NCBI GenBank assembly: GCA_964511405.1
Contig: CAZEFK010000021.1
Coordinates: forward strand, 1 to 47,108
Length of the DNA stretch: 47,108 bases
Origin: CAZEFK01 sp964511405
GTDB lineage: Bacteria > Pseudomonadota > Alphaproteobacteria > Elsterales > Elsteraceae
Direction: 5' to 3'
A program made the translations under genes and the position numbers. Within the stretch, counting starts at the first letter, position 1. Every line of letters starts with the position of its first letter. Shown in pieces: positions 16,229-24,554 of the stretch. The notes under the pieces were generated by a model that ran no database searches, was not told the origin of the DNA, and saw only the letters and a list, made by a program, of their open reading frames with translations.

Positions 16229-16466
16229 CGGGGCCACCTTCGATCATCATGGTGCGGACGGGCGGTCCCGGCCGCCCGATTCGCTTAACCGGCGCCGTCC
16301 CGAGCGCAAGTCCCGGACCTGCCTGGCGCCAGCGTCAGGGGGACGAATGCTAGTCCGTTCGGGCATAACCGCGCAAGCGGCGGCCCGGCGCCGCTGCAAG
16401 AATTGTGGCGGCACCCCGCGGCCGGTACACTTGCCGTCAAACATCGCTGGTCGGGGTCGGACAGGA
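16229..16466. promoter_or_regulatory. Divergent dapA / slt intergenic region with two hairpins
   Basis: 238 nt between divergent genes. Perfect 7-bp inverted repeats occur at 16259-16278 (CGGGCGG / CCGCCCG) in the dapA leader and at 16377-16396 (AGCGGCG / CGCCGCT) in the slt leader. Promoters for both genes must lie here, but I could not assign -35/-10 pairs with confidence. Confidence 0.4.
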
Positions 16467-18629
16467 ATGAAGCGTCGCGGATCGCGCGCTGCCCTCGTGG
16501 CAGCGCTGGCGGTGATGTCTAGCGTCGCGCTCGCGGCGCCGGTCGCGCCGCACAGCAAAGGCAAGGTCCACGCCGGCCCGGCCACCCACCATCCCGCCCC
16601 GCCGGCGCCGCCGCTCAGTCCGGCCGACGCCCTGGCCCAGGCCCAGCGGGACGCGATCCACCGCGCCGAGACCGGCGACCTGGCCGGCGCCCGGGCCCTG
16701 GTGGCCGGCCATTCCGATGCCGTGTTCGACCGCTACCTGGTCTGGCTCAACCTGACCAGGGGCCGGGGCCCGGCCAGCTTCGACGACGCCGCGCAGTTCC
16801 TGGACCAGCATCCCGACTGGCCGCTTCAGGGCGCCCTGCGCCGCCGCGCCGAGGAGCTGCTGGTGGTCGAGGCCGGCCCGATCACCTTGCTCGACTGGTT
16901 CGCCAAGCACCCGCCGGTCAGCCGCGAAGGCCGCCTGAAGATGGTCGACGCCTTGCGCCAGAGCGGTCGGGGGCCGGAAGCCGACGCGCTGCTGCGCCAG
17001 ATCTGGACCGACGAGAACTTCACCGCCGCCGAGGAGCTGCTGTTCGCGGCGCAATTCGCCGACGCCCTGACGCCGGATGTCCAGAACGCCCGGCTCGACC
17101 GCCTGCTGTGGCGGCGCGACGTCGAGGCGGCGCGGCGGCAATTGGCACGGGTCGACGACCAGCACCGGGCGATCGCCGAGACCCGGATCCGGTTCATCGA
17201 GGCCGCGCCTGCCTCGGCCGACGCCGAGGCGCTGGCGGCGGCGCTGCCGCCGGCGCTGGCGGCCGATCCGGGCGTCGCCTACGACCGCGTCCGCTTCCGC
17301 ACGCGCAGCAACGACGACAAGGAGACGCAGGCGCTGCTGCTTGCCGCCCCGGCCGGCGGCCCGCATCCCGAGCTGTGGTGGGAGTGGCGCGAGATCGAGG
17401 CACGCCGGGCGCTGGCCGATGGCGATGCCCAGACCGCCTACAAGCTGGCCGCCGCCCATGGCCTGACCTCCGGCACCGAGCAGACCGACGCCGAGTTCCT
17501 GGCCGGGTGGATCGCCCTGCGCAAGCTCGACGACCCGGCGCGGGCGGCCCGCCACTTCGCGGCGCTGGTCGCCGCCGGCAAGACGCCGATCACCCTCGGG
17601 CGCGGCTGGTACTGGGCCGGCCGCACCGCCGAGCAGGCCGGCGACCAGGCAACGGCCCGGACCGACTACGGCCGGGCCGCCCAGTATGTCACCACCTTCT
17701 ACGGCCAGGCCGCGGCGGCACGGCTGGGTCTCGGCGCCGCGATCGGGCTGCCAGCGGACCCGGCGCCGACGCCGGCGGAGCGCGCCGCGTTCGAGAAGCA
17801 CGATGCGCCGCTGCTGGTCCACAAGCTGATCGCGCTCGGCGAACGGCCGCGGGTCGAGCCATTCCTGCGCCAGCTGGGCGAGGCCGCCACCACGCCGACC
17901 GGGATGGCCTTGGCGGCGGCCTTCGCCGGGCAAATGGGCCGAATCGACATCGGCGTGTCGATTGCGCGCCGGGCCGCCACGCGCGACGGCATAACCCTGG
18001 TCAATGCCGGCTATCCCGTGCTGCCGGCGGTCTCGCTGGCCGCGACCAGCGTCGAGCCGGCACTGATCTATGGCGTGATCCGCCAGGAGAGCAACTTCGG
18101 CGCCGAAGCGGTCAGCCGCGTCGGCGCACGCGGCCTGATGCAGCTGATGCCGGCGACCGCCCGGACCATCGCGCAGAAGCTGAAACTACCCTATTCCCTC
18201 GACCGGCTGACCTCCGATCCGGCCTACAACCTGCTGCTGGGGCATGCCTATCTGGGCCAGGTGATCGACAGCTTCAGCGGCTCCTATGTCATGGCGCTGG
18301 CCGGGTACAATGCCGGCCCGGGCCGGGTCCGGGCGTGGAGCGCCAACTTCGGCGATCCGCGCGACGCCAATGTCGACGTGATCGACTGGATCGAGCAGAT
18401 CCCCTTCACGGAAACCCGCAACTACGTCCAGCGGGTGCTGGAGGTGGCACAGATCTACCATCTGCGTTTGGCCACCCTGCCGGCGGGCACCGCCTTCGCG
18501 TCGGGGACGCCGGGCGGCCTCGGCTGGTGCCTGCTGGCGTGCGCGACACCCCTGCCTGCAGTCCAGCCGGATGCCCCGCGCATGGTGCCGATCGCGGCCG
18601 ACCCTGCGGCCCTGGCGCCGACGCAATGA
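16467..18629 (+). CDS. slt: Soluble lytic murein transglycosylase
   Basis: Cleaves peptidoglycan glycan strands to 1,6-anhydro products in the periplasm. The 720-residue product begins with a signal peptide (RRGSRAALVAALAVMSS, then VALAAP). A long helical superhelix (about 60-500) follows, and then the catalytic GEWL domain: YGVIRQESNFGAEAVS with catalytic Glu541, then GARGLMQLMPATA and MALAGYNAGPGRV. The last 70 residues are Pro/Ala-rich. AGGA lies directly before the ATG, which is close spacing. It is followed after 44 nt by a PLP dehydratase on the same strand. Confidence 0.93.
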   Translation: MKRRGSRAALVAALAVMSSVALAAPVAPHSKGKVHAGPATHHPAPPAPPLSPADALAQAQRDAIHRAETGDLAGARALVAGHSDAVFDRYLVWLNLTRGRGPASFDDAAQFLDQHPDWPLQGALRRRAEELLVVEAGPITLLDWFAKHPPVSREGRLKMVDALRQSGRGPEADALLRQIWTDENFTAAEELLFAAQFADALTPDVQNARLDRLLWRRDVEAARRQLARVDDQHRAIAETRIRFIEAAPASADAEALAAALPPALAADPGVAYDRVRFRTRSNDDKETQALLLAAPAGGPHPELWWEWREIEARRALADGDAQTAYKLAAAHGLTSGTEQTDAEFLAGWIALRKLDDPARAARHFAALVAAGKTPITLGRGWYWAGRTAEQAGDQATARTDYGRAAQYVTTFYGQAAAARLGLGAAIGLPADPAPTPAERAAFEKHDAPLLVHKLIALGERPRVEPFLRQLGEAATTPTGMALAAAFAGQMGRIDIGVSIARRAATRDGITLVNAGYPVLPAVSLAATSVEPALIYGVIRQESNFGAEAVSRVGARGLMQLMPATARTIAQKLKLPYSLDRLTSDPAYNLLLGHAYLGQVIDSFSGSYVMALAGYNAGPGRVRAWSANFGDPRDANVDVIDWIEQIPFTETRNYVQRVLEVAQIYHLRLATLPAGTAFASGTPGGLGWCLLACATPLPAVQPDAPRMVPIAADPAALAPTQ

Positions 18630-18673
18630 CGGCGGCCGGTCCAGGCGGCCGGCCAGCCCGAGGAGCTTCATCG

Positions 18674-19657
18674 ATGACGGCCGATCCCTCACCGCCGACC
18701 CTTGCCGACATCCGGGCCGCCGCCGACCGGTTGTCCGGCGTCGCCGTGCGCACGCCCCTGCTCGAGTCGCCGGCGCTCAACGCCCGCGCCGGCCGCCGCG
18801 TCCTGGTCAAGGCCGAGCCGCTGCAACGGACCGGCTCGTTCAAGTTCCGCGGCGCCTACAACCGGCTGAGCCTCATCGAGCCGGCGACACGGGCCCGCGG
18901 CGTGGTCGCCTTCAGTTCGGGCAACCATGCGCAGGGTGTCGCCGCGGCAGCGCAGCTGATGGGCGTGCCGGCGGTCATCGTGATGCCGGCCGACGCGCCG
19001 GCGCTCAAGATCGCCAACACGCGGAGCTATGGCGCCGAGGTCGTCCTCTATGACCGGCTGCGCGAGGATCGTGAGGCGATCGGCCAGAAGCTGGCCGACG
19101 AGCGCGGCCTGACCTTGGTCAGGCCCTACGACGACTATGGCATCATGGCCGGCCAGGGCACGGTCGGGCTGGAGATCGCCGAGCAGGCGGCGGAGCGTGG
19201 CATCGCCCTCGACGCCGCGGTCGTGTGCTGTGGCGGCGGTGGCCTGATCGCCGGCAGCGCCACGGCGCTGACCGCGCTGATCCCCGGGATTGCGGTGTTC
19301 AGCGCCGAGCCGGCCGGCTTCCACGATACCGCCCGCTCGCTGGCGGCCGGCGAGCGCCTCGCCAACCCGGCGCTCGGCGGATCGATCTGCGATGCCTTGC
19401 TGTCGCCGACCCCGGGTGTGCTGACCTTCGCGATCAACCGGCGCCTGCTGCGGGGCGGGCTGGCGGCGACCGACGCCGAGGCCCTGGTCGCGATGCGTGC
19501 CGCGTTCGAGGATCTGAAGGTGGTGGCCGAGCCCGGCGGCGCGATCGCGCTCGCCACCGTGCTCGCCGGACGCCTGGCTGATGCGTGCAAGACCGTCGCG
19601 GTGGTGCTGTCCGGCGGCAATGTCGACCCGGCGCTGTTCGCCCGCGCGCTGTCCTAA
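18674..19657 (+). CDS. Threonine/serine dehydratase (catabolic, PLP)
   Basis: Fold-type II PLP enzyme deaminating Thr or Ser to the 2-oxo acid and ammonia. The 327-residue product has the PLP lysine in GSFKFRGA (Lys57), the substrate loop SSGNHAQG and the phosphate loop CGGGGLIAG. There is no C-terminal ACT-like regulatory domain, so it is the short catabolic type rather than biosynthetic IlvA. The related serine racemases and hydroxyaspartate dehydratases cannot be excluded by eye. The start has GAGGAG 11 nt upstream. Confidence 0.87.
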   Translation: MTADPSPPTLADIRAAADRLSGVAVRTPLLESPALNARAGRRVLVKAEPLQRTGSFKFRGAYNRLSLIEPATRARGVVAFSSGNHAQGVAAAAQLMGVPAVIVMPADAPALKIANTRSYGAEVVLYDRLREDREAIGQKLADERGLTLVRPYDDYGIMAGQGTVGLEIAEQAAERGIALDAAVVCCGGGGLIAGSATALTALIPGIAVFSAEPAGFHDTARSLAAGERLANPALGGSICDALLSPTPGVLTFAINRRLLRGGLAATDAEALVAMRAAFEDLKVVAEPGGAIALATVLAGRLADACKTVAVVLSGGNVDPALFARALS

Positions 19658-19666
19658 CTCGGTCTC

Positions 19667-20185
19667 CTAGGCGGGCGGCGCAGCCGCGCTCGCGTCGATG
19701 CGCTTCAACGCTGGCAGGGGCGTCACCGGCTCCAGCGACAGCTTCGGGCCGGCCGCGGCGGCGGCCGGCGGCTTCTTGTCCTCGCCCAGCCGGCGGCATT
19801 GGCCCTCGAGCTGGGCGCCCGCCTCGATCGACAGGACCTCATGGTGGATATCGCCGACCATCCGGGCGGTTGCGGTCAGGACCACTTCCCGAGCCCGGAT
19901 CAAGCCATTGACGGCGCCGCAAACGCGCACGCCCTGCGCCACGATCTCGCCGCGCACCGTGCCGCCGTCGGCCACCACCAGCTGGCCGACCTCGATGTCG
20001 CCGAGCACCGTGCCTTCGACATGCAGATCGCCCTGGCTCTTCAAGTCGCCATGGATCGTCATGTCGGCACTGACAATCGACGGCACGCCGGACGCGCGCG
20101 GCAAGGACGACGGACGATCGCCAGACGGAATCGCCGCTTGAAGGCCGTTGACGCCCACTCGCCGCCTAGTCCCTTTGAAGAACAT
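19667..20185 (-). CDS. Bactofilin (polymer-forming cytoskeletal protein)
   Basis: Forms nucleotide-free filaments that organise local cell-wall synthesis. The 172-residue product has an unstructured N-terminus (1-38) and a beta-helical core (about 40-135) of short repeats such as MTIHGDLKSQGDLHVEGTV, DIEVGQLVVADGG and VVLTATARMVGDI. A Pro/Ala tail follows. The ATG at 20185 overlaps the end of the M23 peptidase gene by 20 nt. Bactofilin-M23 pairs are an established operon in Alphaproteobacteria, where the filament positions the peptidase. The N-terminal MFFKG may help membrane association (inference). Confidence 0.9.
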   Translation of the reverse strand: MFFKGTRRRVGVNGLQAAIPSGDRPSSLPRASGVPSIVSADMTIHGDLKSQGDLHVEGTVLGDIEVGQLVVADGGTVRGEIVAQGVRVCGAVNGLIRAREVVLTATARMVGDIHHEVLSIEAGAQLEGQCRRLGEDKKPPAAAAAGPKLSLEPVTPLPALKRIDASAAAPPA

Positions 20186-21674
20186 AATTGTTCGCCTTCA
20201 GGAAATTGAGGGGATTCTGGACCCGTCCGTCGACCAGGACTTCATAGTGCAGATGGGCCCCGCTGACGCGCCCGGTGGCGCCCAGGGTCCCGATCGGCTG
20301 ATGCAGCGCCACTGTTGCGCCGGCCACGACCCGGATCTCATCTAGGTGGGCATAGCGGGTGCGCATGCCGAACCCGTGATCCAATTCAACCACGCGGCCA
20401 TACTCGGGCCGCCACCCGGCGAACACTACCACTCCCGGCGCGGTGGCGGAAACCGGCATGCCGCGTGGGCCCTGAAGATCGATCCCTTCGTGGAGGGCCG
20501 GGCGGCCGTTGAAGGGGTCCACGCGATAGCCGAACGGGCTCGAGACCGAGACCACGGCCAGCGGCGCCGACAGCGGCACCCGGCCGAGCAGGTCGCGCAG
20601 CCGCTGCAGCCGCTCGATGTCGGTCGAGAGGGCGGCGGAGCTATGCTCGATCACGGCCGGCGGCCGCGCCGCGGCCTGGTTCGCCCAAGGCACGAACGGG
20701 CCGCCGCGCGGCAGCGACCGATCGTTGCGACGGTCGGGAACCCGCGGCGGTGCCAGTCGATTGAGGTCGAGCCCGGTCGAGGTGACGATCTTCTCGACCG
20801 CGTCAATGGTGGTGCGGGTCTCCATGGTCAGGCGGGTCAGGGCTTGGTTGCTGCTGGCCGTCGCGGCCTCGAGCTGGGCGACCGCGTCCTTGGCGCGTGC
20901 CTGCGCCTGATCGCGGTCGGCCTCGGCCTTCGTCCGCTCGGTGATCGCCGCGTCCAGTGCGGCCTGGCGGCTCGCCAGGCTTTTCTGGAGGGCGGCGGCC
21001 TGGCCCTGGGCCGTCGCCAGGTCCTGTTGCAGGGCCTCGATCCGCCGGCCGGCGTCGCGCCCCTGCCCGGTCGCCCGGTCGCGCTCCGCGTCGCTGCGAA
21101 CCAGCCGCTCCCGGATGTCCAACAGCTCGGCCAGCAGGGTGTCCTGATGGCAGGCAGCCTGGAACAGCGCGATCATGGTGCGCGCCAGCCGCCCTCGAAG
21201 ATCGTCCTCGGTCGCAGCCACTCGCTCGCGCTCGGAGTGGCTGGTCTCGAGCAGCTCGGCCACCGACGCCAGATTGGCGCGCAGGGCGGCGTTCTGGGCG
21301 GTCGCGGCATTCAGCTCGCCCAGCCGACGGTCGAGGTCGCGGGCCGCCTGCGCCGCCCGGGCCCGATCGGCGGCGGCGTCTTCGATGGCGCTGTGCGCCG
21401 TGCGCGCCAGGTCCGCGACCTGCCGGCCAAGGCGGGCGGCGGCATGATGCTCGATGCCGAACCCGACCGTCGCGGCAATGCTCCAGGCGACACCCGCAGC
21501 CGCACCGGAGACGACGGCCAGTTGCAGGCGGCGGCTCAAGCGAATGGCCGAGACGTGGCCCGGTCCCCGGATCAGAGCCTGGCGCTCAGGAAACCAACGG
21601 TCGAGCCAGTCGGCTGCGATCTCGCGCAGGTGACGCCAGAGAGCGGCCGGCCTCACCGGATCGCGGTCCGCCAT
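20166..21674 (-). CDS. M23 family metallopeptidase with coiled coil (bactofilin partner)
   Basis: Envelope endopeptidase, predicted to cut peptidoglycan cross-bridges. The 502-residue protein has a basic cytoplasmic N-terminus, one membrane segment (about 50-72), a long coiled coil (about 85-275, rich in Ala, Arg, Glu and Gln) and a C-terminal LytM domain. The zinc ligands are His395 and Asp399 in LHEGIDL and His476 in HLHYEV. The domain is complete, so activity is expected. ATG 21674 is preferred; a GTG at 21695 would add seven residues. The cytoplasmic N-terminus could contact the downstream bactofilin (inference from known pairs). Confidence 0.92.
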   Translation of the reverse strand: MADRDPVRPAALWRHLREIAADWLDRWFPERQALIRGPGHVSAIRLSRRLQLAVVSGAAAGVAWSIAATVGFGIEHHAAARLGRQVADLARTAHSAIEDAAADRARAAQAARDLDRRLGELNAATAQNAALRANLASVAELLETSHSERERVAATEDDLRGRLARTMIALFQAACHQDTLLAELLDIRERLVRSDAERDRATGQGRDAGRRIEALQQDLATAQGQAAALQKSLASRQAALDAAITERTKAEADRDQAQARAKDAVAQLEAATASSNQALTRLTMETRTTIDAVEKIVTSTGLDLNRLAPPRVPDRRNDRSLPRGGPFVPWANQAAARPPAVIEHSSAALSTDIERLQRLRDLLGRVPLSAPLAVVSVSSPFGYRVDPFNGRPALHEGIDLQGPRGMPVSATAPGVVVFAGWRPEYGRVVELDHGFGMRTRYAHLDEIRVVAGATVALHQPIGTLGATGRVSGAHLHYEVLVDGRVQNPLNFLKANNYVLQRD

Positions 21675-21788
21675 GGAGCGGGCGTCCAGCGACACACCGG
21701 ATGCCTGCGCCGAATCGAAGGCACCGATGCTGCCATGCGCCCCCCACCCGCCGTTCTAGCGTTTATTCGCGCAAAACCCTTCCCCGTA

Positions 21789-21808
21789 CGCGTAGCAATC
21801 GCTACGCG
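21789..21808. other. Perfect 8-bp inverted repeat between divergent genes
   Basis: CGCGTAGC - AATC - GCTACGCG lies 115 nt upstream of the M23 gene and 154 nt before the plus-strand membrane-protein gene. Placed between two divergent starts, it is more likely an operator or leader hairpin than a terminator. The surrounding 266 nt (21696-21961) contain no supported gene. Confidence 0.5.
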
Positions 21809-21961
21809 GCCTCGTGCTTCCTATCTAAAGAATTTGGTAATCGTAGGCAACCTTCGAATCGAGTTTGAGCCTGAATCGCCGTTGATCGCGCGAGTACCGG
21901 CGCTCGTCGGATCCGGCCGGCGCGCCGTCGCGCCGGGACAAGCGGCGTGCTATGCGGGAAC

Positions 21962-22363
21962 ATGGCCGAAGTCGACTGGAACAAGCCGCCGTTACCGGGC
22001 CCGCCGCTCCTGCACCGGTGGCTGGCCTGGCCGATATCGGTGCGGATCGTCTGGCTCGCGGTGCATGCAACCCTGATCGGCCTGTCGCTGCTGGCACTCG
22101 GCGTGAAGCCCGTGGCGAGCTTCATCGCCGCGTGGGTCATCATCGGCCTGCTGAGCGCCGCCGTGTCGGGGACCCTGGCCGCCCTTCGCCATGCCTGGTC
22201 GGATCCGGCGCGCGAGCGGCTATGGCTGGCGGCCGGCTATGCGGGACAGGGGGTGGCCTGGACGCTGGCCGGCATCGCCGTCCTGCTGCCGGCCCTGGTC
22301 GGCCTGACCTTCGGCCTGTGGGGCCTGTTCTCGCTGCCGCTGCTGATGATGCGGCCGCGATAG
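21962..22363 (+). CDS. Hypothetical membrane protein, 133 residues
   Basis: I do not recognise this protein. It has a Pro-rich N-terminus (NKPPLPGPPLL) and four hydrophobic segments at roughly 24-48, 52-72, 88-108 and 112-128, with a charged loop HAWSDPARERLW between the second and third. GGGA is placed 4-7 nt before ATG 21962. It is the first of three closely spaced plus-strand genes that end against livM. No catalytic motif is visible. Confidence 0.65.
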   Translation: MAEVDWNKPPLPGPPLLHRWLAWPISVRIVWLAVHATLIGLSLLALGVKPVASFIAAWVIIGLLSAAVSGTLAALRHAWSDPARERLWLAAGYAGQGVAWTLAGIAVLLPALVGLTFGLWGLFSLPLLMMRPR

Positions 22364-22432
22364 CCGCGGTCCCGCGGCGGGTCCGGAAAAAATCCTTGAC
22401 CACCGAGGAGGTTTGGCTGTCTTGCAGGAGCC

Positions 22433-22888
22433 ATGACCGCCCCGATCCGGCCGGCGCCCGCTGCGCCCGAACCCGATGCGGATGGCGACCGCGCCGCGGT
22501 CCTGAACGCCAATGCCGCCTTCTACCGGGCCTTCCAGACCCGGGACATCAACGCCATGGAGGCGCTGTGGGCGCATGCCGCGCCGGTCGCCTGCATCCAT
22601 CCCGGCTGGGACGCCCTGACCGACCGCGCGGCCGTGCTGCTCAGCTGGCGCGAGATCCTTGGGCACGCCGCAGCCCCCACCGTCGCCTGCCGCCAGGCCC
22701 AGGCGTTCGTCCATGGCGAGCATGCCTTCGTGATCTGCCACGAGATCGTGGGGGGCAGCACTCTGGTGGCGACCAACCAGTTCGTCCGCGAAGCCGGACG
22801 CTGGCTCATGAGCCATCACCAGGCGAGCCCGCTGGCCTCGGATGCGCAGCCGCGCGCCGCGCCGCGGCCGCGGCGCCAGCTCCACTGA
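22433..22888 (+). CDS. NTF2-like (SnoaL/DUF4440) domain protein
   Basis: A 151-residue protein with the NTF2-like pattern: first helix AAVLNANAAFYRAFQTRDINAM, then LWAHAAPVACIHPGWDAL and the sheet region FVICHEIVGGSTLVATNQF. Such small alpha+beta barrels bind hydrophobic or polar ligands or act as isomerases. The dedicated catalytic pair cannot be assigned from sequence alone. The tail (about 130-151) is Ala/Pro/Arg-rich. AGGAG precedes the ATG by three nt. It lies 69 nt after the membrane-protein gene and eight nt before the deacetylase-like gene, so an operon is likely. Confidence 0.78.
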   Translation: MTAPIRPAPAAPEPDADGDRAAVLNANAAFYRAFQTRDINAMEALWAHAAPVACIHPGWDALTDRAAVLLSWREILGHAAAPTVACRQAQAFVHGEHAFVICHEIVGGSTLVATNQFVREAGRWLMSHHQASPLASDAQPRAAPRPRRQLH

Positions 22889-22896
22889 CGGCTATC

Positions 22897-23595
22897 ATGG
22901 ACGCTGGGTCCGGGCCGGTCTGGCCGGACGGCGCCCGCCTCGCGCTATCGCTGCTGGTTGTGCTTGCCGATCCGCCCGCCGGCGGTGCCGATCCGGCGCG
23001 GTCCGACTATGGCTGGCGGGCCGGCTGGCCAAGGCTGCTGACCATGCTGCGCGACCGCGGGCTGCCCGTCACCGTCGCGGCCCATCCGCGGAGCCTGGCC
23101 CGACGTTCCGAGATCGCGTCAGCCGTCCGCGCGGCCGGCTATGACCTGTGCGCGGTGGGCAGCGCCGGGCTGGACGGGACGGCGGTGGCCGCCGCCGTTG
23201 CCGAGCTCGAGCGCGTCGCCGGCATCAGGCCGCTCGGGTGGCTGAGCCAGCCCGCCCAGCCCCCGGCGCCCCGCTCCGCCCTCGCCGCCGCCGGACTGCT
23301 CTATGACTGCGATGCCGCCGACGACGACCGGCCTTACTGGGTCGACGCCGCAGGCCGCCCGCACCTGGTGATCCCGCAGGGACCGGCCGGCGCCCTGGGC
23401 CCGGCCTTCGACCAGCTTCATCGCGAAGGCGGCCGCATGCTGGCGCCGACGCTCCATCCCGGCCTCGCCGGGCAGCCCGCCGAGGCGGCGGCGCTGGCCG
23501 AAGCCCTGGATCACATCCTGGCGCAGGATGGCGTCTGGGCGTGTCGGCGCGGCGACCTCGCGCGCCATTGGGCGGCGCGGCACCCCCCGGGCTAA
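22897..23595 (+). CDS. Degenerate PuuE/allantoinase-type polysaccharide-deacetylase-fold protein
   Basis: A 232-residue protein that matches the PuuE-like NodB subfamily in several places: WPDGARLALSLLV at the start, DYGWRAGWPRLLTMLRDRGLPVTV, RPLGWLSQ, LLYDCDAADDDRPYWVD and HLVIPQ. The C-terminal VWACRRGDLARHW is also typical. Active members have a metal-binding His in ASHG; here the position reads CAVG. The acidic residues after strand one are also missing, while a His remains in LHPGLAG. It is shorter than the usual 290-310 residues. I infer a catalytically dead ligand-binding or structural relative. Its stop shares bases with the livM stop on the other strand. Confidence 0.72.
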   Translation: MDAGSGPVWPDGARLALSLLVVLADPPAGGADPARSDYGWRAGWPRLLTMLRDRGLPVTVAAHPRSLARRSEIASAVRAAGYDLCAVGSAGLDGTAVAAAVAELERVAGIRPLGWLSQPAQPPAPRSALAAAGLLYDCDAADDDRPYWVDAAGRPHLVIPQGPAGALGPAFDQLHREGGRMLAPTLHPGLAGQPAEAAALAEALDHILAQDGVWACRRGDLARHWAARHPPG

Positions 23596-24554
23596 TCCCT
23601 CGCCGCGGCGTGGCGGCTGACGGTCCGGACCTCGCCGATCAGGCCGGCCGGCCGGAACAGCAAGGCCAGCGCCAGCACCACGCCGATCAGCACGATCTGC
23701 AGCGCCGCGCCGCGCACCTGCAGGGCCTGCGGCAGCACCGCGTCGAGCGCGGCACCCGATGCGCTCCACAGCGCCCATACCGCGACCGCGCCGAGCACGG
23801 CGCCGCGGTTGTTGCCGCTGCCGCCGACCACCAGCATGGTCCAGACCTGGAAGGTCAGGATCGGCTGGAAGTCGGCCGGGGCAATGTAGCTGACATAGTG
23901 GGCGTAATGGGCGCCGGCCAGCCCCATGACCGCCGAGCCGACGACGAAGGCCTGCAGGCGGAAGCGATCGGCTGCCTTGCCCAGCGCCAGGGCCGCCGTC
24001 TCGTCCTCGCGGATCGCCCGCAGCACCCGGCCCCAGGGGCTGCGCACCAGCCGCTCCAGCGCCAGGTACAGCACCGCGACCAGTGCTACGGTGACCGCTA
24101 GGTAGAACAGCGTGGCGCCCGCTGCCGGGCCGAACCAGACGACACCCGGTTTCGGAATGTCGGCGCGGCCGAACGCACCGCCGGTCAGCGGCTCCAGGTT
24201 GAGCGCCAGCAGCTGGACCGTGATGGCGATGCCGAAGGTGGTGATCGCCAGGTAGTCGTGGCGCAGCCGGAGGGTCGCCGCGCCGACGCCGAGGGCGGCC
24301 AGGCCGGCCGCGGCCATTGCCCCCAGCCAGCCGACCGGCACCGGCAGGCCGAGGCCGCCGATCAGGCCGGGGTGCGGCGGTCCGGTCAGCAGCGCCGACA
24401 TATAGGCGCCGATCGCGAAGAATCCGGCGACCCCGACATTGAACAGGCCGGTAAACCCCCATTGCAGGTTCAGGCCCAGCGCCAGCATCGCAAAGTTGAG
24501 CGCGACGATCAGGAAGAACGCCAGATAGACGGCGAGATCGGCCAAGTGGCTCAT
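23592..24554 (-). CDS. livM: Branched-chain amino acid-type ABC transporter permease (LivM)
   Basis: Inner-membrane permease of a HAAT-type importer. The 320-residue product has about nine hydrophobic segments, the family motif ALGLNLQWGFTGLFNVGVAGFFAIGAY near 26-52, RLRHDYLAITTFGIA, the coupling-helix region WGRVLRAIREDETAALALGK and the terminal LLFRPAGLIGE. The start ATG overlaps the livH stop (ATGA). The order livG-livF-livH-livM and the overlaps indicate one transcript. Whether the substrate is a branched-chain amino acid, an amide or urea cannot be told from the permease. Confidence 0.92.
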   Translation of the reverse strand: MSHLADLAVYLAFFLIVALNFAMLALGLNLQWGFTGLFNVGVAGFFAIGAYMSALLTGPPHPGLIGGLGLPVPVGWLGAMAAAGLAALGVGAATLRLRHDYLAITTFGIAITVQLLALNLEPLTGGAFGRADIPKPGVVWFGPAAGATLFYLAVTVALVAVLYLALERLVRSPWGRVLRAIREDETAALALGKAADRFRLQAFVVGSAVMGLAGAHYAHYVSYIAPADFQPILTFQVWTMLVVGGSGNNRGAVLGAVAVWALWSASGAALDAVLPQALQVRGAALQIVLIGVVLALALLFRPAGLIGEVRTVSRHAAARD

